Assembly: GCA_017466345.1 (NCBI GenBank)
Contig: JAFTUI010000006.1
Location: 29,112-93,111, forward strand
Length of the DNA stretch: 64,000 nt
Origin: Tidjanibacter sp.
GTDB taxonomy: Bacteria > Bacteroidota > Bacteroidia > Bacteroidales > Rikenellaceae
Direction: 5' to 3'
How positions within the stretch are numbered: position 1 is the first letter of the stretch; each line of letters begins with the position of its first letter. Below the pieces are notes generated by a model. That model ran no database searches, was not told where the DNA came from, and was given only the letters and a program-made list of their open reading frames with translations. Position numbers and translations under genes: made by a program. Positions 46,171-54,437 of the stretch are shown here, piece by piece.

Positions 46171-47193
46171 CTATAAATCCTCCAAGCGGGCAACGGGGGC
46201 AACGCCCAGGTCGCTCTCCTCGCCATTGAGGTAGTGGTAGTAGCCCGCAACGGCAATCATTGCTGCATTGTCGGTGGTAAATTTCAGCGGTGGCAGGTAG
46301 GTGCGCCAATGGCGGCGGCGTCCTTCTTCGGCGATAGCCTCCCTCAGTCCAGAGTTTGCCGACACACCGCCTGCGATGGCTATCTCCTTAATATCAAGAG
46401 CCTTAGCAGCCTTAACGAGTTTCTTCAAGAGGATGTCGATGATGGTCTTTTGGAGCGAAGCGCAGAGGTCCGCCTTGTTCTCCTCTATGAAGTTGGGGTT
46501 CTCCTCCACGCGGTCGCGCAGGAAGTAGAGGAACGAGGTTTTCAGACCACTGAAACTATAATCGTAGCCATCCACCGAGGGCTTGGCAAAGCGGAATTTC
46601 TCGGGATTACCTTCGTGAGCCAGGCGGTCGATGACGGGGCCACCGGGATAGGGCAAGCCCATAACCTTCGCACACTTGTCGAAAGCCTCGCCCGCAGCAT
46701 CGTCTATGGTCGTTCCGATAATCTCGAATTCGAGTGGCGAGGTGACCTTAACTATCTGGGTATGACCGCCCGACACGAGCAAGCAAAGGAAGGGGAACGA
46801 GGGGTGCGGTAGTTCTGCGTCTGGAAGGTCAATCAGGTGCGAGAGTATGTGTCCCTGCAAGTGATTTACCTCCACCATAGGTATATTTTTTGCAAGCGAA
46901 AGACCCTTAGTAAACGACACGCCAACCAAGAGCGAGCCGAGCAAACCGGGTCCGCGCGTAAAGGCAATAGCGTCCAACTCTTCGGCAGTAACGCCAGCCT
47001 CTTTGAGTGCCGTATCTATCACAGGCACAATGTTTTGCTGATGCGCACGCGAGGCGAGTTCGGGGATTACGCCGCCATATTTAACGTGCACCGCTTGCGA
47101 GGCGATGACGTTTGATAGCATTTTTGTACCACAGAGCACAGCGGCAGATGTGTCGTCACACGAGGACTCAATACCTAAAATTATGGGTTCCAT
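46171..47193 (-). CDS. tsaD: tRNA N6-adenosine threonylcarbamoyltransferase TsaD
   Basis: A 340-residue protein from the ATG at 47193 (MEPIILGIESSCDDTSAAVL). An in-frame start further upstream (47325) would run into tamB and is rejected. ASKHA-fold marks: HQQNIVPVIDTAL and EVNHLQGHILSHL (metal-binding histidines), LLVSGGHTQIVKV, DDAAGEAFDKCAKVMGLPYPGGPVID, AIAGGVSANSGLR. With TsaB and TsaE it installs t6A37 on ANN-decoding tRNAs. It is divergent from tamB across 52 bp. Confidence 0.97.
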   Translation of the reverse strand: MEPIILGIESSCDDTSAAVLCGTKMLSNVIASQAVHVKYGGVIPELASRAHQQNIVPVIDTALKEAGVTAEELDAIAFTRGPGLLGSLLVGVSFTKGLSLAKNIPMVEVNHLQGHILSHLIDLPDAELPHPSFPFLCLLVSGGHTQIVKVTSPLEFEIIGTTIDDAAGEAFDKCAKVMGLPYPGGPVIDRLAHEGNPEKFRFAKPSVDGYDYSFSGLKTSFLYFLRDRVEENPNFIEENKADLCASLQKTIIDILLKKLVKAAKALDIKEIAIAGGVSANSGLREAIAEEGRRRHWRTYLPPLKFTTDNAAMIAVAGYYHYLNGEESDLGVAPVARLEDL

Positions 47194-47245
47194 ATTTGTT
47201 TTTCGACAATAAATTTCGTAAAATTGTAGGTTAAAAGTACCAACA

Positions 47246-50200
47246 ATGAGCAAAGTTACAAAAAAAATAGCAAAGTTCCTACTCCATACCCTCGTGGGCG
47301 TGGTTTTAGTTGCTATTTTGCTCATTTTGGGGGTTGCTATGGCTCTGTCGCTACCTCGTGTGCAGACTTTTGTGGCTCACTCGGCTACCGAGTGGCTCAA
47401 TAGCAAGTGCGGCACCAACATCACCATCGGAGCCATCTCGCTCGAAAACATCGCCAACCTTACTGCCGAGGAACTCTATGTGGAGGATTTGGCAGGCGAC
47501 ACATTGCTGTGGGCGAGCAAGTTGAAGGGTAAGATTGACCGCACAGCCCTCTTGGACGAAGGACGCTTTGTGCCCTCGGATATTACTATCGAAGGGGCAA
47601 AACTCTACCTTTCAGACGGTACTAAGGGAAGTAACATTGACTCGCTGGTCAACCACATTACCAGCCACTTCCCCGCCGACACCACCAAGAAGGGAGGCAT
47701 CTTCAAGATTGAGAATGTAAGGGTAGAGGACTTCCGATTCAAACTCTACGATGACCGCTTTGCGGGCAGGGTGCCTGCAAGCAGCATCGACTACTCCAAT
47801 ATGGATATTCAGATTGCCTCGGCAACCTTTGGCGACATTACGATAGAGGGTGCCGATGTTGTGATCAACAATGTAACCGACCTCAACGCCACAGACAAGA
47901 GCGGTGCTGCACTACGCAAGAGCAGTATGGGTATGCTGAGAGTGGGAGCTGGTGGTCTGCTCGACTTCAAGGGCATAGACTTCCTCACGGGAGGCTCTCG
48001 CCTTGTGTTGCCATCACTTGTTCTCAAAGGTGCAGACTGGGAAGACTACAAGGACTTCTGCGACAAGGTACGTCTTACGCTCGAAACCGACCACACCACC
48101 TTGGAGCCCCAATCGGCTGGCAAGTGGGTACACGAACTCGGCTACTTCGGTTTGCAGGGCGAGAATATAACGGGTATCTTCGATGGTGTGGTAAACGACT
48201 TTGTGGTGGATATTGAGGGTACGCTCTATGGCTCGGAGGTAAGCGTAGAGGGTGGCGTGCAACACATCGTAAGCCCTGCCGAGCTCTCTGCCGAGATTGA
48301 TTTGAGCCTCTCTACCACCCCCGAAAAAGTAAGCAACATCTATCGTAACATACTCCACAAACCCATCGAAGAGGAGATTGGCGTGTGGCTCAACAAGTTC
48401 GACACTCTGAGCCTTGATGCGGTGGCTACGGTGCGCCCCAAGGCTATCACGACAAAGGCTACCCTTATGACCAACCTTGGAGGTGTGGATATTGACGGCA
48501 CACTCGGCTATGGCACTGCTAAAACCACCTTCGAGGGTAACATCCGCAGTCACTCGCTGAGCCTTGGCTCGCTATTGAAGGTGGACTCTCTCGGCAAGGT
48601 GGATGCGAGTGTGGAGGGCGATGTAGCACTTGCTGAGGGTATCGTAGAGGGAGAGGTAAAGGCCTCTATCGACCACCTTGGTTGGGGAGGTTACGACTTT
48701 TCGGATATAGCCCTCAACACCACCCTTTCGGCATCCTCGCTCGGTGGTAGCATCATCTCACTCGACCCCAATGCGGTGTTCTATGCCGAGGGTAACTACC
48801 TCTTGGCGAGTCAGGAGCAGGAGGATGAATACAACCTCAACCTCAATGTTGAGAAGATAGATTTTGGCGCAATAGGTGGCAAGGAGCAGGGCGTGTCGTG
48901 GATTTCGGGCAATATGGACGCCAACCTAAGGGGTACTTCGCTCGACCAGATGGTCGGCAGGGCGATGGTTAACAATCTTACCTACGCCACCGCTGCCGAC
49001 ACTCTTTCGGTGGAACTTGTGAACATCTCGCTTGCGGGAGGCGAGAGGGACAAGAGTTTTTCGATATACTCCCCCACGCTCGATGTGGAGTACCGCAGTA
49101 CCGCATCCTACACCGATGTCATAAACTATCTCACAAAGACCTTCCCCTCGCAGCTGCCACTCGGCAACCCCTCTTCGGCAAAGGCTCAGTCTGAAACTGC
49201 CGAGGGCGAGGTATATGGCAATAGGCTCTATGCCGCAGACGACCACACAGCAGTGTCTATAAACATCAAAGAGGGCGAGCAGTTGGCTGCTGTATTGTTA
49301 CCCAATGCTAATTTGGCACCCGACAGCTCGCTGAGCATTGAGTTTTCGCCCTCGGCAGAGGAGTTTGCGATGCTCTTGGAGAGCGACCTTATAGCCCTAA
49401 ATGACACCTACCTTTCGCGCCTTAGGGTGGAGGGTAGTGGCGTGGGCGAAACGCTCTCGCTCGAAGCCGAATGTGAGCAACTCCTAATGATGGGTAGCAA
49501 CATCCCCGACATCACTCTCACAGCTGGTGCGAGTGGTGGCAACAAAATTGATTTAGCACTCTATTTCAGCGATGCCGATGCTGCACTGAGCGGACACTTG
49601 GCTGCCGAAGCGACACTCTCGCGCACCGACAACAACGCCCTGAGGGTGGTGGCAGATATTACTAACTCCTACCTTGTGTCGCCCTCTCAGCGTTGGGATA
49701 TTTCGGTCCCCAAGATTGACTACTCGCCACTGGGACTCTTTGTGGATAATTTCAGTGCCACAACCGAAAGCGGCGGACTCTTTATTGATGGCGAGGTCTC
49801 GACCTCCACGAAGAACCCTCTGCTCATAACCCTCCAAAACGTGACGCTCGGCGAATGGCTCAACATTGTAGGTAACATAAAGGGTATTGATGGTGTGGTA
49901 GATGGCAAATTGGAGCTCTTCTCGGCTCTGCGACAACCCTACGGTGCGGGTGCATTGGCCATTTCATCGCTCTCGTTGGGCGAGGTAAGCATTGACCCCT
50001 TGGAGTTAGTCGCTCAGAAGAGCAGACGTAGCAACGATGTGGTCTTTGAGCTCAACAACCGACTCTACGACAAACAACTTGCTGGTGGCACAATCAACTA
50101 CAATTCAGGCGATTTCAGCGCAAGTGTAAATATCAATGAGTTAGACCTCTCATCGTTCAATCCTCTGGTGGGCGATATTGTCCAAGGGGTAAGAGGCATA

Positions 50201-51823
50201 GGAAGCATAGACCTCGACCTTACGGGCAAGAACAAAAGGTTGGATATTGACGGTAGGGTTCTGGTGGAAGACTTCGGAGCGAAGGTGGGCTTCACGGGTG
50301 CCACATACAGTAGCCCCAAAGTGGAGGTTCTCTTCGATGACAACAAAGGTACCATTTCGCCCATCCGCATCAACGATGGCGAAGGCGGCTGGGCAGAGGC
50401 AGAGGGTTATATCGACCTCAAAGAGCTCTCGAATGTGAGCTATGGCATCTCTATTGTGCCCCACAACCTTGTGGCTATCGACCTTGCGGCAGATAGTGGC
50501 AGCCCCTTCTATGGCAAGGTCTTCGCCTCTGGTGGTGCTCGTCTTTCGTCCACAAATGGCAACACCGAGATTAATGGTGCCATAACTACGGGTGCAGGCT
50601 CCATCTTCAACCTACCACTTACGGGTAACAACGACTTTGCGGGTGCCGACTTTGTGACCTTCGTGAGCCACAGCGAAGAGGAGCAGGCCGAAAGCAGCAA
50701 ACTCTTGGCACTCAAAAAACGCGAACTCCAACAGCGTAAGGCGGAGCGCACACTCGGCAATACCAAAATTGACCTTATGCTCGGAGTGGATACCAACACA
50801 CTCTTGCGCCTTATCATCGACCCTGAGACGGAGAATGCCATAGAGGCTCGCGGCATTGCCGACTTGGGTATAACGCTCGATGCTCGCAAAGATGAGTTCG
50901 CCATACGAGGCGACTACGAGATTTCGGAAGGTGTCTACAATTTCAACTTCCAAAACATCATCACTAAGCAGTTTGCGATTAACCCCAACAGCTACATCCG
51001 CTGGAATGGTAGCCCCTTGGACGCCAACATAGACGTGGGTGCGACCTACAAACTCAAAACCTCTCTCGCACCTCTACTCGGAGGCGAGAGCACCGCTTCG
51101 AGGGCTTCGACACCTGTGGAGTGTATCGTAAATCTTACGGGTAGTTTGGCAAATGTGGATGTTAGTTTCGACATCAACGTCCCCAATGCCAACACCGAGT
51201 ACCAAAGCATCCTTTCGAGCTACTTCTCCTCGCAGGAGATGATGGCAACGCAGTTTGTCTATCTGCTTACGCTCGGCAACTTCTACTCCGACTCCTCGGC
51301 AAGTCAGACCAACACTGCGAGTGCAGCGGGCACCGCCATCGGCTTCGAGTTCTTGGCAGACCAAGTGAGTCGTCTTGTGTCGAACGATGCCTACAAGTTC
51401 GACCTGAAATATAGGGCTATTGACGACACCTCTTCGAGTTATAGCATCGACTTCCAGACGGAGATTATTGACGATAGGCTCTTGTTGGAGTTGGAGGCAA
51501 ATGTGGATACGGGCGACTACTACCAGCTCGGTGGCAACAGCAACCAGCTCTCTGGCGGAGGTGCAGTAACACTGCTCTTGGACAATACGGGCGACTTCTA
51601 CCTGAAAGGTTTCTCGCGCACCATCGACCGCTTCGATGAGAACCAAGGCTTGCAGGAGAACGGTGTGGGTCTGTACTATAAGCGTAGTTTCAACCGCCTT
51701 TCCGACCTATGGCGCAAAAAAAAGAACAACGACAGAGTGGATAGCGAAAAAAGTGATAACTTTGTGACCACAAACCCAGAAGACACTACTCCAAACGAAA
51801 ACAAAAAACAAGAGAATAAATAG
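47246..51823 (+). CDS. tamB: TamB-like translocation and assembly module protein
   Basis: A 1525-residue protein. An N-terminal membrane anchor (LLHTLVGVVLVAILLILGVAMAL) is followed by an AsmA-like start (LPRVQTFVAHSATEWLNSKCGTNITIGAISLEN), about 1000 residues of repetitive beta sequence with DGxV/xxGSVDL-type repeats, and a C-terminal TamB/DUF490 domain (about 1060-1460, FNFQNIITKQFAINPNSYIRWNGSPLDANIDVGATY). TamB spans the periplasm as a hydrophobic groove and helps move lipids or outer-membrane proteins outward. It leads an operon with exbB-exbD-tonB. No TamA partner is in the window. Confidence 0.9.
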   Translation: MSKVTKKIAKFLLHTLVGVVLVAILLILGVAMALSLPRVQTFVAHSATEWLNSKCGTNITIGAISLENIANLTAEELYVEDLAGDTLLWASKLKGKIDRTALLDEGRFVPSDITIEGAKLYLSDGTKGSNIDSLVNHITSHFPADTTKKGGIFKIENVRVEDFRFKLYDDRFAGRVPASSIDYSNMDIQIASATFGDITIEGADVVINNVTDLNATDKSGAALRKSSMGMLRVGAGGLLDFKGIDFLTGGSRLVLPSLVLKGADWEDYKDFCDKVRLTLETDHTTLEPQSAGKWVHELGYFGLQGENITGIFDGVVNDFVVDIEGTLYGSEVSVEGGVQHIVSPAELSAEIDLSLSTTPEKVSNIYRNILHKPIEEEIGVWLNKFDTLSLDAVATVRPKAITTKATLMTNLGGVDIDGTLGYGTAKTTFEGNIRSHSLSLGSLLKVDSLGKVDASVEGDVALAEGIVEGEVKASIDHLGWGGYDFSDIALNTTLSASSLGGSIISLDPNAVFYAEGNYLLASQEQEDEYNLNLNVEKIDFGAIGGKEQGVSWISGNMDANLRGTSLDQMVGRAMVNNLTYATAADTLSVELVNISLAGGERDKSFSIYSPTLDVEYRSTASYTDVINYLTKTFPSQLPLGNPSSAKAQSETAEGEVYGNRLYAADDHTAVSINIKEGEQLAAVLLPNANLAPDSSLSIEFSPSAEEFAMLLESDLIALNDTYLSRLRVEGSGVGETLSLEAECEQLLMMGSNIPDITLTAGASGGNKIDLALYFSDADAALSGHLAAEATLSRTDNNALRVVADITNSYLVSPSQRWDISVPKIDYSPLGLFVDNFSATTESGGLFIDGEVSTSTKNPLLITLQNVTLGEWLNIVGNIKGIDGVVDGKLELFSALRQPYGAGALAISSLSLGEVSIDPLELVAQKSRRSNDVVFELNNRLYDKQLAGGTINYNSGDFSASVNINELDLSSFNPLVGDIVQGVRGIGSIDLDLTGKNKRLDIDGRVLVEDFGAKVGFTGATYSSPKVEVLFDDNKGTISPIRINDGEGGWAEAEGYIDLKELSNVSYGISIVPHNLVAIDLAADSGSPFYGKVFASGGARLSSTNGNTEINGAITTGAGSIFNLPLTGNNDFAGADFVTFVSHSEEEQAESSKLLALKKRELQQRKAERTLGNTKIDLMLGVDTNTLLRLIIDPETENAIEARGIADLGITLDARKDEFAIRGDYEISEGVYNFNFQNIITKQFAINPNSYIRWNGSPLDANIDVGATYKLKTSLAPLLGGESTASRASTPVECIVNLTGSLANVDVSFDINVPNANTEYQSILSSYFSSQEMMATQFVYLLTLGNFYSDSSASQTNTASAAGTAIGFEFLADQVSRLVSNDAYKFDLKYRAIDDTSSSYSIDFQTEIIDDRLLLELEANVDTGDYYQLGGNSNQLSGGGAVTLLLDNTGDFYLKGFSRTIDRFDENQGLQENGVGLYYKRSFNRLSDLWRKKKNNDRVDSEKSDNFVTTNPEDTTPNENKKQENK

Positions 51824-51838
51824 CAAGAAAACAAAACT

Positions 51839-52531
51839 ATGATTAGACTACTTCAAAGCGTAGCCCTCACCGAAGAGGTTACAGCAGTTGCAGAAAAGAC
51901 AATGGGATTTGGCGAACTCTTTTTGGCAGGTGGTTGGCTTATGTGGCCCCTTCTGCTGTTGGGAGGCGTGGTTATTTTCATCTTCGTGGAGAGGTTTATA
52001 GCCATCCGCAAGGCATCGAAAATCGATCCCAACTTTATGAACCGTCTGAGGGACCATATTTGCGAGGGCAGGATTGACGCCGCATTGCGCCTTTGCAAGA
52101 AGAGCGACACCCCTATTGCTCGTATGATGGAGAAAGGCATCAGTCGTTTGGGCCGTCCTATGGGCGACATCCAGACCTCTATTGAGAACGAAGCCAACCT
52201 CGAAGTTGCCAAACTCGAAAACGGTCTTCCCATCTTGGCAACCATCGCCAGCGGTGCACCTATGCTCGGTTTCTTGGGTACGGTGCTCGGTATGGTGCAG
52301 GCATTTATGCAGATGAGCGAGGCTGGTGGCGTGGTGGATATGAGCGCACTTTCGGGCGGTATGTATGTGGCAATGATTACCACCGTTGCAGGTCTGATTG
52401 TGGGTATTCCTGCCCACTTCGGCTACAACTACCTTGTGGCTCGCATCGAAAAACTCATCTTCCAGATGGAGGCTAACTCCATTGCTTTTATGGATATTTT
52501 GAACCAACCCGTAGAGAAAAAACAGCAGTAG
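51839..52531 (+). CDS. exbB: MotA/TolQ/ExbB proton-channel family protein
   Basis: A 230-residue inner-membrane protein with the three ExbB segments: LMWPLLLLGGVVIFIFVERF near 35-60, the helix around IASGAPMLGFLGTVLGMVQAF, and MYVAMITTVAGLIVGIPAHFGYNYL. The GAPMLGFLGTVLGM motif is the family signature. ExbB pentamers with ExbD convert proton motive force into movement of TonB. It starts 15 bp after tamB and 3 bp before exbD. Confidence 0.94.
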   Translation: MIRLLQSVALTEEVTAVAEKTMGFGELFLAGGWLMWPLLLLGGVVIFIFVERFIAIRKASKIDPNFMNRLRDHICEGRIDAALRLCKKSDTPIARMMEKGISRLGRPMGDIQTSIENEANLEVAKLENGLPILATIASGAPMLGFLGTVLGMVQAFMQMSEAGGVVDMSALSGGMYVAMITTVAGLIVGIPAHFGYNYLVARIEKLIFQMEANSIAFMDILNQPVEKKQQ

Positions 52532-52534
52532 CAT

Positions 52535-52927
52535 ATGGCTATCAGAAGAGGAACAAAAATCTTGAAGGAGGCGGGCTCATCGGCACAGACAGACCTTATC
52601 TTTCTGCTGTTGATGTTTATGATGATGGCTACTACCCTCATCAACCCCAACGCTCTGAAACTGACGCTCCCCAAGAGTAGCAACCAACTCAAAGAGCGTC
52701 CCTACACTACGGTGAGCGTTACCAAAGACCTCCAATTCTACTTGGATGGCGAGCGAGTACCCTTCGGCAACCTCGAAGCAGCACTCGCTATGAAGATGGC
52801 TGAGAGCGAAGATAAAACCATCTCGCTCCACTCGGACGAAGGTGTGCCCATTGGCGAGATTGTGAAGGTTATGAACATTGCCAATCGCAACCAATATAGG
52901 CTCATTTTGGCCACCCAACCAGAGTAG
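52535..52927 (+). CDS. exbD: ExbD/TolR-family biopolymer transport protein
   Basis: A 130-residue protein with one membrane helix carrying the essential Asp (SSAQTDLIFLLLMFMMMATTL) and a periplasmic domain (LKLTLPKSSNQLKERPYTTVSVTKDLQFYLDGERVPFGNLEAAL). It pairs with ExbB, encoded 3 bp upstream, and energises the TonB-like protein downstream. Confidence 0.94.
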   Translation: MAIRRGTKILKEAGSSAQTDLIFLLLMFMMMATTLINPNALKLTLPKSSNQLKERPYTTVSVTKDLQFYLDGERVPFGNLEAALAMKMAESEDKTISLHSDEGVPIGEIVKVMNIANRNQYRLILATQPE

Positions 52928-52978
52928 CAATAGGATAAACAAATTGAAGTAAAACCTAATCCAAACAGCAGAGAGAGG

Positions 52979-53773
52979 ATGAACATCGGTGGAAGTCCAT
53001 TTGGTAGGATTGTGGGTGGAGTCTTCGTAGGACTCTACGCACTGCTGTTTGGTGCCCTTATGCTTTGGGGCGGTGTGAGTGTCGATATTGAGCAAAACCA
53101 ACAGGGTATCTTGGTCGATTTCGGCACAAGTCCCGATGTGGGCAGTGGCGAGGAGGAGAGCACTCTTGCCGATGACTACTCGCTACCTGAGCCTACACAA
53201 ACCCCCAAAAGCGAACCTATCCAAACCCAAGAGGTGGAGGAGAGCCCCGTAGTGGAGGAGGCAAACATTGCTACCGACACCGCCGCTACCGTAGAGGAGC
53301 AGAAGGAGGTCGAGGAGACACCTCCTGCCGAGGAGCCTAAGCCACGAGAGGTCAATCCACGCGCAATGTTCCCAGGCAACAAACCCTCTTCGGAGTCGCC
53401 CTCGGAGGGTGCAACCGACAAAGTTGAGGGCAACCGTGGCTACATTGGTGGTACCGTGAGCGATGTCTATGAGGGCACGGGCGGCGAGGGAGGCTTCGAG
53501 CCCGACTGGAATTTGGAGGGCAGACGCCCCCGCAGCGAGTTCCCACGCCCAAAGTATGTAAGCGATGACCAGGGAGTGGTCGTTATGAGGATATGGGTCA
53601 ATGGCAGTGGCGATGTTATGGGTGCCGACTTCGAGGCGAAGGGTTCTACCGTAAAAGCCACCTCGCCACTTGTGAACGAAGCACGCAAGGCAGCGCTCGG
53701 CGTGAAGTTCAACGAGAGCGAACAGGATATTCAGGAGGGTTTCATAACTTACCGTTTCACTCATAAGTACTAA
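52979..53773 (+). CDS. TonB-like energy transducer
   Basis: A 264-residue protein. An N-terminal membrane anchor (GGVFVGLYALLFGALMLWGG) leads into an acidic, proline/glutamate-rich periplasmic spacer (about 60-150, PEPTQTPKSEPIQTQEVEESP). A C-terminal TonB-like domain follows (RSEFPRPKYVSDDQGVVVMRIWVNGSGDV...ARKAALGVKF). The spacer is unusually acidic for TonB, whose linker normally has Lys-Pro runs. Position after exbB-exbD supports the role. It could drive SusC-type receptors such as the one in this window. Confidence 0.88.
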   Translation: MNIGGSPFGRIVGGVFVGLYALLFGALMLWGGVSVDIEQNQQGILVDFGTSPDVGSGEEESTLADDYSLPEPTQTPKSEPIQTQEVEESPVVEEANIATDTAATVEEQKEVEETPPAEEPKPREVNPRAMFPGNKPSSESPSEGATDKVEGNRGYIGGTVSDVYEGTGGEGGFEPDWNLEGRRPRSEFPRPKYVSDDQGVVVMRIWVNGSGDVMGADFEAKGSTVKATSPLVNEARKAALGVKFNESEQDIQEGFITYRFTHKY

Positions 53774-53779
53774 TCTGCG

Positions 53780-54166
53780 ATGAAAAGAAGAGTTTTGTTA
53801 CTTACCCTCATCATCCTTACACTGATAAATATCCTCAGTGGGCAGAACAGGAGCACAACTGCCGAGATTACCTTCGAGCAGCTGAGCCACAACTTCGGCA
53901 CTCTCGAACAAGGGGGCGAGAAGGTAACACACCTCTTCGAGTTTGCCAACACCGGCGAGGCTCCACTTGTTATTGCTCGCACCAAAACCTCGTGCCGCTG
54001 CATCAGCATAAAAACACCCAAGCGCCCCGTGATGTCGGGCTCGAAGGGCGTGATAGAGGTCAGCTACGACCCAAAGGATGTGGGGGTATTCAATAAGAGT
54101 ATAGATATTCACGCCAACATCGAGGGCGGCTACATAACGCTCTTCGTCACGGGCGAGGTTAAGTAG
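53780..54166 (+). CDS. DUF1573-family exported protein
   Basis: A 128-residue protein with signal MKRRVLLLTLIILTLINILSG and an immunoglobulin-like ASH/MSP-type domain: FEQLSHNFGTLEQGGEKVTHLFEFANTGEAPLVIARTKTSCRC, then VMSGSKGVIEVSYDPKDVGVF. The paired cysteines in TSCRC are typical of DUF1573. Role unknown; it is the last gene of the tamB-exbBD-tonB operon, 6 bp after tonB. Confidence 0.9.
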   Translation: MKRRVLLLTLIILTLINILSGQNRSTTAEITFEQLSHNFGTLEQGGEKVTHLFEFANTGEAPLVIARTKTSCRCISIKTPKRPVMSGSKGVIEVSYDPKDVGVFNKSIDIHANIEGGYITLFVTGEVK

Positions 54167-54172
54167 AAAAAA

Positions 54173-54207
54173 AGAGGTCAGCCTTTTGAAGGCTGACCTC
54201 TCTTTTT
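54173..54207 (+). terminator. terminator of the tamB-tonB operon
   Basis: AGAGGTCAGCCTT (54173-54185) pairs perfectly with AAGGCTGACCTCT (54189-54201), loop 3 nt, then CTTTTT. Confidence 0.92.
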
Positions 54208-54256
54208 CTACGTCTAACATCTAAGGTCTAATGTCAATAGTCCTAAGGCTTGTGGG

Positions 54257-54301
54257 AGATATGAGAGATATGAGAGATATGAGAGATATGAGAGATATGA
54301 G
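54257..54301. repeat. 9-bp tandem array, AGATATGAG x5
   Basis: Five perfect copies of the same unit as at 10491-10580. It is preceded by an inverted copy of the CTTAGGAC/GACGTTA module (GTCAATAGTCCTAAGGCTT at 54232-54250) and followed by CGTTAGACGTTAGACAATA. Confidence 0.9.
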
Positions 54302-54324
54302 AGAAACGTTAGACGTTAGACAAT

Positions 54325-54361
54325 AAAAATCCTCAATAGTTGCACCAATTAGGGGATTTTT
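54325..54361 (+). terminator. terminator-like hairpin abutting the next promoter
   Basis: AAAAATCC (54325-54332) pairs with GGATTTTT (54354-54361), with a long loop, then more T. The -7 box TATATTTG begins 4 bp later, as seen before ettA. Confidence 0.5.
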
Positions 54362-54364
54362 TAT

Positions 54365-54372
54365 TATATTTG
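54365..54372 (+). promoter_or_regulatory. putative -7 box of the biotin carboxyltransferase gene
   Basis: TATATTTG, 66 bp before the ATG. Confidence 0.55.
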
Positions 54373-54437
54373 TGAATTGAATAACAGCAGAAGAAACGAT
54401 AATTCAAACATAAAACTACCTTAAAACACAAAAAACT

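Noticed and set aside
47194-47325. Longer N-terminus for TsaD
   Set aside because: It would overlap the divergent tamB start; TsaD family proteins begin near MEPIILGIESSCDDT.
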